NCBI GenBank assembly: GCA_040905445.1
Contig: JBBDRN010000016.1
Location: forward strand, 72,732-136,731
Length of the DNA: 64,000 nucleotides
Source of the DNA: SKPT01 sp040905445
Lineage (GTDB): Bacteria; Planctomycetota; Phycisphaerae; Phycisphaerales; Phycisphaeraceae
Direction of reading: 5' to 3'
Of the stretch, positions 53,681-62,971 are shown in pieces. The position numbers were made by a program, and so were the translations under genes. Under the pieces are notes generated by a model. That model searched no databases. It was not told the DNA's origin and saw only the letters and a list, made by a program, of their open reading frames with translations. Each line of letters opens with the position of its first letter. Positions within the stretch are counted from its first letter, which is position 1.

Positions 53681-56164
53681 ATGTCGATTCGAGCCGTGGT
53701 GATGGGGCTGGTGCTTGGGCTGATCATCGCCGGGGCGACCTACTTCAATGATTACGTGATAGGGCAGACGATGCTGCTGGGGCATCACCTGCCCGTGCTG
53801 GTGTTCGGCGTGGCGTGCGTGGTGCTGTTCGCGGTCAACCCGCTGCTGCGCGGCGTGCGGGCGTCGCTGCCGCTGTCGGCGGGGGAAGTCGCGGTGATGG
53901 CGGCCATCGCGCTGGCGGCGTGCGGGTGGCCGGGCAACAGCTTCTACCGCAGCTTCTCGACGGTCGTGGCCCTGCCAGGCTACTGGGTGCAGAACCAGGC
54001 GCAGTGGCAGGCGTCCGACGTGATGAGCTTCGTGCCCGGCGGGTCGGGGGCGCTGGCGCAGGAGCACGTCCTGGACGCGCCGCGGCTGGCGGGGGATCTA
54101 CTTCGCGCCAGCGTGGCGGGGGGCGTGACGGGGGGCGAGGCGGGGGACGCGGGGCGGCCGGTGCTGGCGCGCATCTGGGAATCGATGGAGCCGGAGGAGC
54201 GCCGGCAGGTGCGTCGCGTGGCCGGGGGCGACGAGCGGGAGGTGCGATACCTGCTCGCGGCGCTGAACCGGGCGCTGGCGCAGCCGGAGCTGTACGACGC
54301 CGAGGCGTTCGCGGCGGTGGACGTGCCCGCGGGCGTGCTGGACGCGGTGGAGCAGGCGCAGGCGGGGACACTGACGCGATGGCGGGTGGTGCGTGCGAAC
54401 CGGGCGCTGCTGGCGGCCGCGCTGCCGGGGCAGATCATGCCGGCGCCGGCGGGCGAGGGGGTGCTGTTCGCCGGCGGCGACCCGCACGAGCCGACGCTCG
54501 ATCTGATGCTCACCGGGCGGCAGGGCGACGAACGGCTGGGGCTGCGCGACATCGACTGGCAGCGATGGTGGCCAACGCTGCGGCTGTGGGGCGGGACGGC
54601 GCTGTGCATGGGGCTGGCGAGCCTCTGCCTGGCGCTGATCGTGCATCCGCAGTGGTCGCGGCGGGAGATGCTGCCCTACCCGATCGCGCGGTTCGTGCGG
54701 GAGGTGGCCCGCAGCGACCAGGGCGGCTGGCTGCCGGACGTGGCGCGCAACCGCGGGTTCTGGCTCGCCGCGGCCGCGATGCTGGCGATGCACTCGCTCA
54801 ACGGGATGCAGGTGATGGTCGACTGGCTGCCGTCGAACCTGCACGTGCCGTTGCGATGGGACTTCGGCCCGATGCGCGAGCTGTTTCCCAACGCCAGCCG
54901 GGTGTATGGCAGCCACGCCTACTTCGAGCCTTTCATCTTTCCGACCGTGATGGCGTTCTCGCTGTTCCTGACGACGTCGGTGTCGTTCAGCCTCGGGATC
55001 GCGCACCTGCTGTTCATGCTGCTCGGGGCGACGCTGATTGCCAACGGCATTCCGCTGGACCGCGACTACATCGGTGCGAGCAAGATCAACACGATGGCGT
55101 TCGGCGCGTTCCTGGCGATGTCGCTGATGATCCTCTACATCGGGCGGCGGTACTACGCGAACGTGGCGGGGTCGATGCTGGGGCTGCGGCGGGACGACGC
55201 GACGCCGGCGTACGCGACGTGGGCGGGCTGGGGGCTGGTGGCGTCGATCGCGGCAGCGGTCGCGGTGCTGCACACGGCGGGGCTGGCGTGGCCGCTGGGC
55301 GCGGCGCTGATGCTCCTGGTCATGCTCAAGTTCCTGGTGATGTCGCGGATCGCGGCGGAGACGGGGGCGTTTCTCATCAAGCCGGGTTGGTGGCCGGTGG
55401 GCATCCTCGTGGCGCTGGTCGGGTTCGAGGCGCTGGGCCCGGCGGCATACATCGTGCTGGCGCTGGCGACGCTGATCCTCGTGGGTGAGGCGCGCGAGGC
55501 GATCATGCCCTACCTGACCAACGGGCTGAAGCTCGCCGAGCAGGCCGGCGGCAAGGCGGGGGAGCAGGCGGACCCGGATTCCGGGCCCCGGCGGATCATC
55601 CCGTGGAAGGGATTGATGATCGTCGCGTCGCTGGTGGTCGCGGGCGCGGTCACGTTGGTCATCCAGCACAACGTGGGCGTCAACCGCGAGGGCTTCGTCA
55701 CGATGCTCTCGCGCGTGGGCTTCGACCAGCTCGCGCGCCAGGTTGCCGAGTCGCGGTCCCTCAACACGCTGGCGGAGTCGGTGACGGCGACGGGCGTTGA
55801 GCGGCTGGGGCTCATCAGCCCGGACGCCTCGCAGCTCGGGTGGATGGGCGTGGGCTTCATGCTGGTCATCGTGACGGCGTCGGCGCGGCTGCGGCTGCCC
55901 TGGTGGCCGCTGCACCCGGTGATCTTCCTGGTGTGGGGCACCTGGCCGATGTTCATGTTCAGCTTCTCGTTCATGGTCGGGTGGCTGATCAAGGTGGCGG
56001 TCGTGCGGCTCGGCGGGGCGCGGGCGTATCACGCGGCCGTACCGATCGCCGTCGGGGTGATCTTCGGCGAGATCATCTCGGCGTTCGCGTGGAGCGCCCT
56101 GGGCGCGGTGAACTACTTCATCACGGGCGTGCCGCCCGAGACGTACTGGAACTTCCGGTATTAG
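53681..56164 (+). CDS. Large polytopic membrane protein (DUF6785/DUF6784-like)
   Basis: An 827-residue integral membrane protein with roughly 14 hydrophobic helices. The N-terminus (VVMGLVLGLIIAGATYFNDYVIGQTMLLGHHLPVLVFGVACVV) and blocks such as MAAIALAACGWPGNSFYRSFSTVVALPGYW, LIVHPQWSRREMLPYPIARFV and FNASRVYGSHAYFEPFIF-type segments fit the DUF6785/DUF6784 family known mainly from planctomycetes and verrucomicrobia, which resembles oligopeptide transporters. A soluble insert (about 105-285) lies between the first helices. ATG 53681 is chosen at the first helix; the open frame from 53252 has no other support. Transport substrate unknown. Confidence 0.7.
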   Translation: MSIRAVVMGLVLGLIIAGATYFNDYVIGQTMLLGHHLPVLVFGVACVVLFAVNPLLRGVRASLPLSAGEVAVMAAIALAACGWPGNSFYRSFSTVVALPGYWVQNQAQWQASDVMSFVPGGSGALAQEHVLDAPRLAGDLLRASVAGGVTGGEAGDAGRPVLARIWESMEPEERRQVRRVAGGDEREVRYLLAALNRALAQPELYDAEAFAAVDVPAGVLDAVEQAQAGTLTRWRVVRANRALLAAALPGQIMPAPAGEGVLFAGGDPHEPTLDLMLTGRQGDERLGLRDIDWQRWWPTLRLWGGTALCMGLASLCLALIVHPQWSRREMLPYPIARFVREVARSDQGGWLPDVARNRGFWLAAAAMLAMHSLNGMQVMVDWLPSNLHVPLRWDFGPMRELFPNASRVYGSHAYFEPFIFPTVMAFSLFLTTSVSFSLGIAHLLFMLLGATLIANGIPLDRDYIGASKINTMAFGAFLAMSLMILYIGRRYYANVAGSMLGLRRDDATPAYATWAGWGLVASIAAAVAVLHTAGLAWPLGAALMLLVMLKFLVMSRIAAETGAFLIKPGWWPVGILVALVGFEALGPAAYIVLALATLILVGEAREAIMPYLTNGLKLAEQAGGKAGEQADPDSGPRRIIPWKGLMIVASLVVAGAVTLVIQHNVGVNREGFVTMLSRVGFDQLARQVAESRSLNTLAESVTATGVERLGLISPDASQLGWMGVGFMLVIVTASARLRLPWWPLHPVIFLVWGTWPMFMFSFSFMVGWLIKVAVVRLGGARAYHAAVPIAVGVIFGEIISAFAWSALGAVNYFITGVPPETYWNFRY

Positions 56165-56361
56165 GGTTCGTCCGAAAAGATGGGTCAGAGGTGACCCGCC
56201 CGCCAAGGTTTTGAGCGGCCAGGACGCCGGGGCTTGGACGATTCATGGAAGGATTTGTTGTCGGATATACAACTCATCCTGCCGCTGGCGACCTCTCCGC
56301 CATCCTTGGCGCCTTGGCGTTTTATCTCGTGGCTATTGCCTGGCCTCGCTAGGATTGGGTG

Positions 56362-56979
56362 ATGGACGCTGCTCCGCCTGGTGTTGAGCGCTGGTTGCGT
56401 CGGCTGGCGGGCGTGCTGGTGGTGGTGGCGCTGCTCGTGGCGCTGCCGCTGGGGTGCACAACGGTGGTGCGTGCGCCGGAGCAGGTGGCGGAGCCGACGG
56501 TGGTGTACATATTGGATCATGGGCGCACGCCGACGCTGGTGCTGCCCGCCTGGGACGAGGGCTTTACGCGGTGGGCGTATGGCGACTGGCGGTATTACGC
56601 CGAGGGGCGGGCGAACGTGTCGACGGGGGCGGCGGCGCTCTTGTGGCCGACGCAGGGAGCGCTGGGCCGGATGGAGCATGCCGGGCCGGCGACGCCCGCG
56701 GGGATCGAGGCGCAGGTGGACGTGTCGATCGACGAGATGCACGCGGTGCGCGTGGAGCGCGACGCGGTGCGCCGGCTGCGGGCGGAGCTGGAGCGCGCCC
56801 ACCGCGAGCAGGCGGCGACGCGCGTCGAGAATCCGGCGGCCGGGCTGGCGTTCGTCAACGACGAGCGGCGGTACACGCTGCTGAACAACTCGAACCACGC
56901 GGTGGCGGACTGGCTGCGCACGCTCGGGTGCGACGTGGGCGTGGTGTCGCCGGTGTCGCGCTGGCGGGTGGAGCGGTAG
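56362..56979 (+). CDS. Lipoprotein, possibly DUF2459-like
   Basis: A 205-residue protein with a lipobox (VALPLGC, Cys about residue 32). The mature part begins TVVYILDHGRTPTLVLPAWDEGFTRWAYGDWRYYAEGRANVSTGAAALLWPTQGALGRM and ends YTLLNNSNHAVADWLRTLGCDV. This order (VY-x-x-x-HG, W-x-YGD-x-x-YY, LLN-x-x-NHAVADWLR) recalls DUF2459 proteins. The match is by eye and the function of that family is not known. ATG 56362 follows a GTG alternative at 56359. Confidence 0.5.
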   Translation: MDAAPPGVERWLRRLAGVLVVVALLVALPLGCTTVVRAPEQVAEPTVVYILDHGRTPTLVLPAWDEGFTRWAYGDWRYYAEGRANVSTGAAALLWPTQGALGRMEHAGPATPAGIEAQVDVSIDEMHAVRVERDAVRRLRAELERAHREQAATRVENPAAGLAFVNDERRYTLLNNSNHAVADWLRTLGCDVGVVSPVSRWRVER

Positions 56980-57214
56980 GAGCCGTCGGACAGTCGGGTG
57001 GTGGTACACCCAGCGCATCGAGCGGTTGGCCACCACCGCGGCCAGGTTGTGCGCCTTGCCGCGTCGCTTCAATCGCCTGGCCAGCGCTCCGTCGCGTTCG
57101 TGGCGCCGGTGTTGGGCGGGGCGGGTTCCACGAACGGCGCTCGGATCGACCCAACCGGAGCAACGGGCTTTTCAGCCCCAGCTTGCCGCCTCGCGGACAC
57201 GCGTGGCACCCGGA

Positions 57215-58585
57215 TCAATCCACTTCCCCGAGCGCTTCCAGCAGCCACTCGCGCAGACGCGCGTCGTCCGCCGGGTGCCCGGTGTCGACCGCTTCGAGCT
57301 GCGCGGCCGGCGGCGCGGCGGGGTCGAGCCCCGCCAATGCGTCGCGCCACTGCTGCCGCGTGTCCGGCGCGAGAGCGTTGTAGTAGACGACCCAGTGCAG
57401 CAGCGACTGGCCTCGCAGCGCGACGCGGCCGAGACGTTCGCGCTGGACGGCCTCGTTGGGCTCGGTCCAGATCGCGTAGGCGAGGCGCGGCAGGCTGGGC
57501 CCCTCGCGCAGCCACGCGGCCCACGCGACCCCGCCCCGGGTTGCGTCCCATCGACCGTTCGTGACGACCGGCGGCTCGTCGATCGCCAGGTGCAAGTGCA
57601 GGGCGTCGGGCATCCCGGCACGAAACACGCCCTGGCCGGTCAGCCGGGCGATGTGGCCAGCCAGCGTCGCGCCCGGATCGTCGCCGAGTTCGAACCGCTG
57701 CGCCTGCCCCGACGCGACGAACTGCTGCCAGGAGCGATGCAGCGAGGCCTCGCTGGTGAGAAACGCCAGCTCGGCGGGCAGCGGTGCGCCGTCGTCGATG
57801 TCCATCTGCCGGGCGACCAGCCGCGCCAGCGGCGCCAGGGCCTGCTCGTCGTCGGTGGTGTCGTTGTGACTCACCCGATCCAGGAGGCGGAACAGCGGCG
57901 GCAGGTCACCGGGGCGGACGTAGCCGCGCTCGACCAGGTGCAGCGCGAGGCGGCCGCCGAACGCGTGATGCCAGCGGTCGGCCGCGTCGATGTCGATGGC
58001 GATGTCGTCCGGAGCGCTCTTCCAGAAGAGCAGGCCCAGGTTGACGAGGTCGTGCCGTAGCGAGCCGCGCAGCGTGTCGCGCAGGGCGGGCCAGCCGTCG
58101 GCGTCCGCGAGCTCGCGGGCGAGCCAGGTTTCGAGCAGTTCCGCCAGCGTGTCGCCCGCGGCCCGGGCGTTGTCGACGACGGTCAGCGCGTCCGTGGCCG
58201 GGCCGAAGCGCTCGGCGTAGATCGACGCGCTGCCCAGCGGACTGTCCAGGTGGAGGTAGCGACCGTGGCCGCCCATTTCCGCGGGCATCTCGTTGGTGAA
58301 GCGGCCGCTGAACGCCGGCTGCGCGGGCGGCGCCTGGCCGTAGCGCTCGGCGATCGCGGCGAGGACGGCGGCGTCGAGCGGGGCAGGGCGGTGCCCGACG
58401 TCGGCCAGCGGGGGCGGCGCCCCCGGCGCGGCGTCCGCGCCGAGCACGCTCCGACGAATCGCCAGCGTCCGCTGCAGCGAGCCGTCGTCGGCGGGTTCGA
58501 GCGTGAGTTCGTACGCGTCGTACTCGCAGCCGGTGGCCAAGGCGAAACCCATCATGCCGACGAGCAGCAGGGCGCCAATGCGCAT
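57215..58585 (-). CDS. Lipoprotein of unknown function (456 aa)
   Basis: It begins MRIGALLLVGMMGFALATGCEYD with lipobox cysteine 20, so it is anchored in the envelope. The remainder is a mixed, acidic globular sequence with recognisable but unassigned blocks (YLHLDSPLGSASIYAERFG, LLETWLARELADADGWPALRDTL, LHWVVYYNALAPDTRQQWRDAL). No known domain, coiled coil or further membrane span is apparent. It lies 69 bases downstream of the sugar-epimerase gene on the same strand and could share its transcript. Confidence 0.6.
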   Translation of the reverse strand: MRIGALLLVGMMGFALATGCEYDAYELTLEPADDGSLQRTLAIRRSVLGADAAPGAPPPLADVGHRPAPLDAAVLAAIAERYGQAPPAQPAFSGRFTNEMPAEMGGHGRYLHLDSPLGSASIYAERFGPATDALTVVDNARAAGDTLAELLETWLARELADADGWPALRDTLRGSLRHDLVNLGLLFWKSAPDDIAIDIDAADRWHHAFGGRLALHLVERGYVRPGDLPPLFRLLDRVSHNDTTDDEQALAPLARLVARQMDIDDGAPLPAELAFLTSEASLHRSWQQFVASGQAQRFELGDDPGATLAGHIARLTGQGVFRAGMPDALHLHLAIDEPPVVTNGRWDATRGGVAWAAWLREGPSLPRLAYAIWTEPNEAVQRERLGRVALRGQSLLHWVVYYNALAPDTRQQWRDALAGLDPAAPPAAQLEAVDTGHPADDARLREWLLEALGEVD

Positions 58586-58654
58586 GGTGAGTCCTTCCGA
58601 TAAGTGGCCGCGCGGGCGTGCGCCACCGTCGCCCGCGCGGCCGAGGCTACGGAT

Positions 58655-60388
58655 TCAGCCCGCTTTGGCGCTGACGGAGCCGGCGATGAAGGCGGCGCGT
58701 GGGCCGGCCATCTCGGGGATGGCGCGGCGCAGGGCGGCGACGATGGCGTCACGGTCGACGCCGTGCCAGGGATAGGCCGGATCGCCCCGGCCGCCGCGCA
58801 GGCGATCGAACATGGCGACGGCGGCGGCGATCTCGTCGCTCGCGACGCGCGGCGCGGGCACGCGGGCCGGTGCGGGTGAGGGCGCGTGACGGCCGGCGGG
58901 GCGGACGCGGCCGGCGACATCCGCGCCCGCCTGCCGCGCCCGCCGCGGCACGACGGTGGCGGGGGTGACGTCGAGGGCGGGGGGGACGTCGATGACGGGA
59001 GTGGCGGGGCGCCAGATGTGGATTGACGCGTGCGAGGTGCGGGCCATGTCCTCGCCGTCGTAGGCGAGTCGTTCGTGGAGTTTTTCGCCCGGCCGAATGC
59101 CGGTGAAGACGACGTCGACGTCGATACCCGGCTCGAGGCGGTGGGCGCGGATGAAGCGCTCGGCGAGGTCGACGATGCGCACGGGCTCACCCATGTCCAG
59201 GAGGAAGATCTCGCCGCCTTCGCTCAGCGCCCCGGCCTGGAGGACGAGGCCCGCGGCTTCGGGGATGGTCATGAAGTAGCGCGACATCTGCGGGTGGGTA
59301 ACTGTAAGCGGGCCGCCGCGCGCGAGCTGCTGGGCCCAGATGGGCAGGACACTGCATGCCGAGCCGAGCACGTTGCCGAAGCGGACCATGGAGAAGACCG
59401 TCGCCGACCGCTGCGCGAGGTCCTGGATGTAGAGCTCGGCGAGGCGCTTGGTCGCGCCCATGACGGACGAGGGATTGACCGCCTTGTCGGTGGAGATCAT
59501 GACCAGCCGGTCGACGCCGTGGTGGTCGGCGGCGTCGGCGATGGCGCGGCTGCCGTAGAAGTTGTTCTCCACCGCCTGGGCCGGGTGATCCTCCATCATG
59601 GGCACGTGCTTGTGCGCGGCGGCGTGGAGGATGATGTGCGGGCGATGCTCGGCGATGAGCTCGAACGTGCCGGCCCGGTGCGTGACGTCGTGCAGCACGG
59701 CCCGGCGGTGCAGGTGTGGGTGACTCGCCGCCAGCTCGCCGTCGATCTGGAACAGGGCGTTCTCGGATCGCTCGACGAGCACGAGGCGCGCGGGCTTGAA
59801 GCGGGCGGCGATGCGGGCGAGCTCGCTGCCGATCGAGCCGCCGGCACCGGTGATGAGCACGCAGGCGGTGGCGATGCAGCGGGCGATGGCGGCTTCATCG
59901 AGCGCATGGGGCGCGCGGTCGAGCAGGGATGCGGGGTCGACGACGCCGGACGCCTGGCCCGCGGGCGGGGTGACGAGCTGGTCGTCGAGTGTCGGCAGCG
60001 CGCGCCACGTGACGCCGGCGTCGTCGAGTTCGGCGGTGAGCTGCCGCGTCGCGTCCGCCATCACGGCGGGGACGCTGACGAGCACCTGATCGACCTCATG
60101 CGCGGTGGCCAGCGTCGCGGCATCGACCCACCGGCCGAGGACGGGGCAGGTGTCACGTTCCTTTCTACTTCGCGCGCCCGCGGACTGTGCAGGCACCCTC
60201 CCCGGGCCTCGTCCGGAGCGAGGGGGGCCGGCGTCGGCCGCGGGAAGCACGCAGCCGAGCACGTGCGGCGGCAGGTCGAGGCCGGCGAGCGCATGGTCGA
60301 GCTGGCGCACACTCGAGCTTGTGCCGACGAGGATGACGCGCAGCGGCGATCGCGGGCGGTCTGGCGTGGTGGGCGCAGCGCCTTGCAT
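58655..60388 (-). CDS. WbpM/PglF-type nucleotide-sugar 4,6-dehydratase/epimerase
   Basis: A 577-residue enzyme for UDP-sugar modification in surface polysaccharide or glycoprotein synthesis. A first Rossmann-like domain (LRVILVGTSSSVRQLDHAL ...) is followed by the SDR domain: NAD-binding LITGAGGSIGSELARI, HAAAHKHVPMMEDHP and MISTDKAVNPSSVMGATKRLAELY, where MGATK replaces the usual Tyr-x3-Lys, as in the Ser-Met-Lys triad of WbpM-like dehydratases. RPGEKLHE is also conserved. It lacks the four N-terminal transmembrane helices of WbpM/PglF and carries a Pro/Ala-rich C-terminal extension of about 130 residues. I use ATG 60388; the frame extends to 60580. Confidence 0.85.
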   Translation of the reverse strand: MQGAAPTTPDRPRSPLRVILVGTSSSVRQLDHALAGLDLPPHVLGCVLPAADAGPPRSGRGPGRVPAQSAGARSRKERDTCPVLGRWVDAATLATAHEVDQVLVSVPAVMADATRQLTAELDDAGVTWRALPTLDDQLVTPPAGQASGVVDPASLLDRAPHALDEAAIARCIATACVLITGAGGSIGSELARIAARFKPARLVLVERSENALFQIDGELAASHPHLHRRAVLHDVTHRAGTFELIAEHRPHIILHAAAHKHVPMMEDHPAQAVENNFYGSRAIADAADHHGVDRLVMISTDKAVNPSSVMGATKRLAELYIQDLAQRSATVFSMVRFGNVLGSACSVLPIWAQQLARGGPLTVTHPQMSRYFMTIPEAAGLVLQAGALSEGGEIFLLDMGEPVRIVDLAERFIRAHRLEPGIDVDVVFTGIRPGEKLHERLAYDGEDMARTSHASIHIWRPATPVIDVPPALDVTPATVVPRRARQAGADVAGRVRPAGRHAPSPAPARVPAPRVASDEIAAAVAMFDRLRGGRGDPAYPWHGVDRDAIVAALRRAIPEMAGPRAAFIAGSVSAKAG

Positions 60389-60498
60389 GCACGGCTTATC
60401 GGCCGCCGATGGCTCCAATCGCCAACGACGCTGCCGGTTTTTGGTTTCGTCCAGGGTCGCCGGTGTGGCGCAGGGCGCGGGGGTGGGCGCCAGGCCGC

Positions 60499-60533
60499 AC
60501 CCGGTTTTCCCGTCTGGCGGGTCTAAACCGGGT
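60499..60533. terminator. Hairpin in the gap between the epimerase and PilZ genes
   Basis: ACCCGGTTT (60499-60507) pairs with AAACCGGGT (60525-60533), and the loop has an inner CCCG/CGGG stem. There is no T tract. It may be a leader structure of either divergent gene or a transcript-end hairpin. Confidence 0.4.
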
Positions 60534-60624
60534 GTGCCGGTGGACCGATGAGCGTCCAGTCGGCAGCAATGCCAAGTCACCAGGCCGCGCCTTACTGCCC
60601 GGCCGCACCTCGGGAGGCCCGCCC

Positions 60625-61032
60625 ATGACCGCCACGTCCAGCTCGGAACACCGGGAGCACCCGCGCCACCCCCTGCCTGCGATGTACACGCACGTTCGCG
60701 TGCGCGCCGAGGGGGAGGTCGGCTTCACACGGGCGGGGTACATCTACGACGTGAGCCTGTCGGGCATGCGCTTCGAGCTGGACCAGGCGCTGGCGCCGGG
60801 CACGGCGATCGAGGCCCGTTGCATGCTGCCGGGGCAGGCGCATGTGTTCTTCAGCGTCGCGGGCCGCGTGGTGCGCCAGCATGACGAGGAGGACACGACC
60901 TTCGGGCCGACGCGGCTGGGGATGCGTTTCGAGGCGTTTCACCGGTCGACCGACCGGATGCGGCTGGAGGCTTACCTCAACGAGGCGATGGCGGTGTCGG
61001 CGGCGCGGGAGGCGCCGCGGCAGGCTGCGTGA
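60625..61032 (+). CDS. PilZ-domain protein (probable c-di-GMP receptor)
   Basis: A 135-residue single-domain protein. Both c-di-GMP-binding motifs are present: R-x3-R as Arg10-Glu-His-Pro-Arg14 and D-x-S-x-x-G as Asp42-Val-Ser44-Leu-Ser-Gly47. It would sense c-di-GMP in the cytoplasm and may tune the polysaccharide genes next to it or motility. ATG 60625 follows CGGGAGG (60611-60617); the longer frame to 60409 overlaps the divergent gene's leader. Confidence 0.88.
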   Translation: MTATSSSEHREHPRHPLPAMYTHVRVRAEGEVGFTRAGYIYDVSLSGMRFELDQALAPGTAIEARCMLPGQAHVFFSVAGRVVRQHDEEDTTFGPTRLGMRFEAFHRSTDRMRLEAYLNEAMAVSAAREAPRQAA

Positions 61033-61060
61033 GCCGAGAGGGGGGGCGGCGGGGCTGGCG

Positions 61061-61089
61061 TTGCCGGGGGCTGAGCCGTATCTTATGAT
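61061..61089 (+). promoter_or_regulatory. Promoter upstream of the 151-residue lipoprotein gene
   Basis: TTGCCG (61061-61066), a 17-base spacer and TATGAT (61084-61089), about 95 bases before the ATG at 61191. Confidence 0.55.
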
Positions 61090-61190
61090 CGGCCGTCACC
61101 GGACCGGGGCGCCCGGTTTCGCACCAGCTTGCGGATGGGGCGCTGCCTGATCTTGCCCCGCGTTCGAGCCCGACCCAAAGGATCATCGCA

Positions 61191-61646
61191 ATGTTCCATT
61201 CCCTGCCCCGTCTTGCCATTGCCCTGCTGGTCTGGCCGACGTTCGTCGTCGGCGTCGGCTGCGCGTCGTCGAGCGACTTTCAGCGGATCGAGAGCACGCA
61301 CGACCTGCCGGTAAGCGTGTCGGTGATCGAGAGCCTGGACGGGACGGTGCTGTGGCACATCGACGTGCCGCCGGAGCATGAGCTTCGGATGCAGTTCCAG
61401 CGGGGCGTGGAGGGTGAGCTGCTGCCGGTGAGCGGGCGGCCGGCGACGCGGTTCGGCTGGTCGCTGCACGACGAGTCGGACCGAGGCTGGGCCCGGTTGC
61501 TGGGCCAGCGTCGTGTGGCGGCCGAGCGGGGCGTCGACCTGCCGGGGCGGCCGGTGGTGATCGAGCTCACCTACCATGAGCCGGGCGGGTTCCCGTCCGA
61601 CCCGTTCCTGCCCGATGCCGACGACCAGGTGCCGCCGGTGCGCTGA
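61191..61646 (+). CDS. Lipoprotein of unknown function (151 aa)
   Basis: Signal peptide with lipobox VGVGC (Cys24), then a domain of about 110 residues with beta-strand character: LPVSVSVIESLDGTVLWHIDVPPEHELRMQF ... RPATRFGWSLHD ... RPVVIELTYHEPGG. The pattern of a stand-alone lipoprotein with a beta-sandwich is reminiscent of YcfL-like proteins but the resemblance is weak. It has its own promoter and stands alone. Confidence 0.65.
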   Translation: MFHSLPRLAIALLVWPTFVVGVGCASSSDFQRIESTHDLPVSVSVIESLDGTVLWHIDVPPEHELRMQFQRGVEGELLPVSGRPATRFGWSLHDESDRGWARLLGQRRVAAERGVDLPGRPVVIELTYHEPGGFPSDPFLPDADDQVPPVR

Positions 61647-61956
61647 GATCGCCGGAAGCGCGGGGGGCGCATTTCTACAAGTTCTGCGTTGACAATGCTT
61701 TCAGAGCTTCCCGTGGCCGCATGCGCGCCTGGCGCCGCGGCACGGGTGGGCGAGCCGCCAGTGGCACCCTTTGAACTCGACTCCAACCTGGGAATCAGGA
61801 TCGGAAGGGGGCGAAGCAAGGTGGATGGGCCGTCGGCACATTATTAAGTGGTCGTCCAGGGCCACCAAGTGTGTGCCATCAACGTCAGATATCGGTCTTG
61901 ATCGGCGGGGAACCTGGCGATGGAGGAGATGACGCCCACGTCGCGTTCCCCGGCTG
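61647..61956. other. Gene-free region before the pseudopilin pair
   Basis: No supported gene in this 310-base stretch. It is richer in A/T near 61675-61700 (with TTGACA at 61690-61695 but no good -10). It also has a TATTAAG region near 61843 and a short inverted match GTGGTCGTCCAGGGCCACCA. Confidence 0.4.
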
Positions 61957-61985
61957 TTGGCTTGACGCGGTGCGGGCGGTATACT
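61957..61985 (+). promoter_or_regulatory. Candidate promoter of the first pseudopilin of the tandem pair
   Basis: TTGGCT (61957-61962), a 17-base spacer and TATACT (61980-61985), about 120 bases before ATG 62111. A second -10-like TATAGT lies at 62084-62089, closer to the start but without a -35. Confidence 0.45.
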
Positions 61986-62110
61986 GGAATGGTGGCTCGC
62001 GGTCGACCAGCGGGCCCCGGGAGATCAGCGGCAAGTCACTTCGCGCGCTCCCGTCGGCTTATCCGTTCGCTCTAGCTTTGTCCTATAGTTTTGTAGTGAG
62101 GAGACATGTC

Positions 62111-62971
62111 ATGCGACGCATCAGGGCCTTCACGCTCATCGAACTGCTCGTGGTGATCAGCATCATCGCGCTGCTCATCGCGATTCTGTTGCCGGCGCTG
62201 GCCGCGGCGCGGGCCACGGCCCGGGCCATGCAGTGCTCGACGAACCTGCGTCAGGTCGGGCAGGCCTGGCACCAGTTCGCCAGCGACCACGACGACCGCG
62301 GCCCCGGCACGGCGGAGAATCTGGCGCTGGCCAACAACCCGTACCGGTGGACGGCGTATCTGAACCACGCCGTCTACAGCCAGGAGCTGCGGGCGCTGAA
62401 CCATTACATGAGGCCGATCCAGAAGTTCTTCGGGTGGGCGGACGCGTACAACGATGTCGACAACTTCGCCGTGCGGCCCGGCCAGGGCAACCTGGTGTGC
62501 ACCGAGGTGGCGGGCTTCTCTCACCGCAGCCCGGTGGCCCGGCCCTGGATCGCCAACGTCAACGCGACGGGCGGCGTGGAGTGGGTCGGGTTCGATGGCA
62601 ACTCCTGGAGCGACGGGAACATCTCGGACGGCGGGCCGGGGCTCTACGGCAAGGTCTGGGAGAACTCACCGTTCCCTGCCGGCGCACACGCGACGCTGGG
62701 CACGCGGATCGGGCAGTTCCACGACGCCTCCAACAAGCTGCTCGTGCTCGAGGGCGACCGCGCCAACGACTACGGTCGGCAGAACGGCGCTGAGTTGGAT
62801 CTCCTGGAAGAGTTGACGCCGACCATCCGCTCGACGAGCCAGCTTGGCGGTGAGGGTGAATACCAATTCCGGCATCCGGGCATCACCATGAACGCGGTGA
62901 TGGTCGATGGCCACGTTCAGCGGTTGACCAACGAGCGGTCGCTGTTCGAAGGCCGGTACAGCGTCGATTGA
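62111..62971 (+). CDS. Type II secretion-like pseudopilin, tandem copy 1
   Basis: A 286-residue protein. MRRIRAFTLIELLVVISIIALLIAILLPALAAAR gives a short basic leader, the prepilin peptidase site before Phe and Glu at +5, then the hydrophobic N-terminal helix. The globular domain includes CSTNLRQVGQAWHQFASDHDDRGPG and ends with the planctomycete-type motif FRHPGITMNAVMVDGHVQRL. GAGGAG at 62098-62103 precedes ATG 62111. The next gene is a near-identical copy 1079 bases downstream. Confidence 0.92.
   Translation: MRRIRAFTLIELLVVISIIALLIAILLPALAAARATARAMQCSTNLRQVGQAWHQFASDHDDRGPGTAENLALANNPYRWTAYLNHAVYSQELRALNHYMRPIQKFFGWADAYNDVDNFAVRPGQGNLVCTEVAGFSHRSPVARPWIANVNATGGVEWVGFDGNSWSDGNISDGGPGLYGKVWENSPFPAGAHATLGTRIGQFHDASNKLLVLEGDRANDYGRQNGAELDLLEELTPTIRSTSQLGGEGEYQFRHPGITMNAVMVDGHVQRLTNERSLFEGRYSVD

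Noticed and set aside
54098..56206. 702-residue Arg/His/Gln-rich open frame on the minus strand
   Set aside because: Antisense of the polytopic membrane protein; the R/H/Q-rich composition is typical of reversed membrane-protein genes.
60415..60624. c-di-GMP riboswitch upstream of the PilZ gene
   Set aside because: Neither class I nor class II core sequences can be matched; only a simple hairpin is present.
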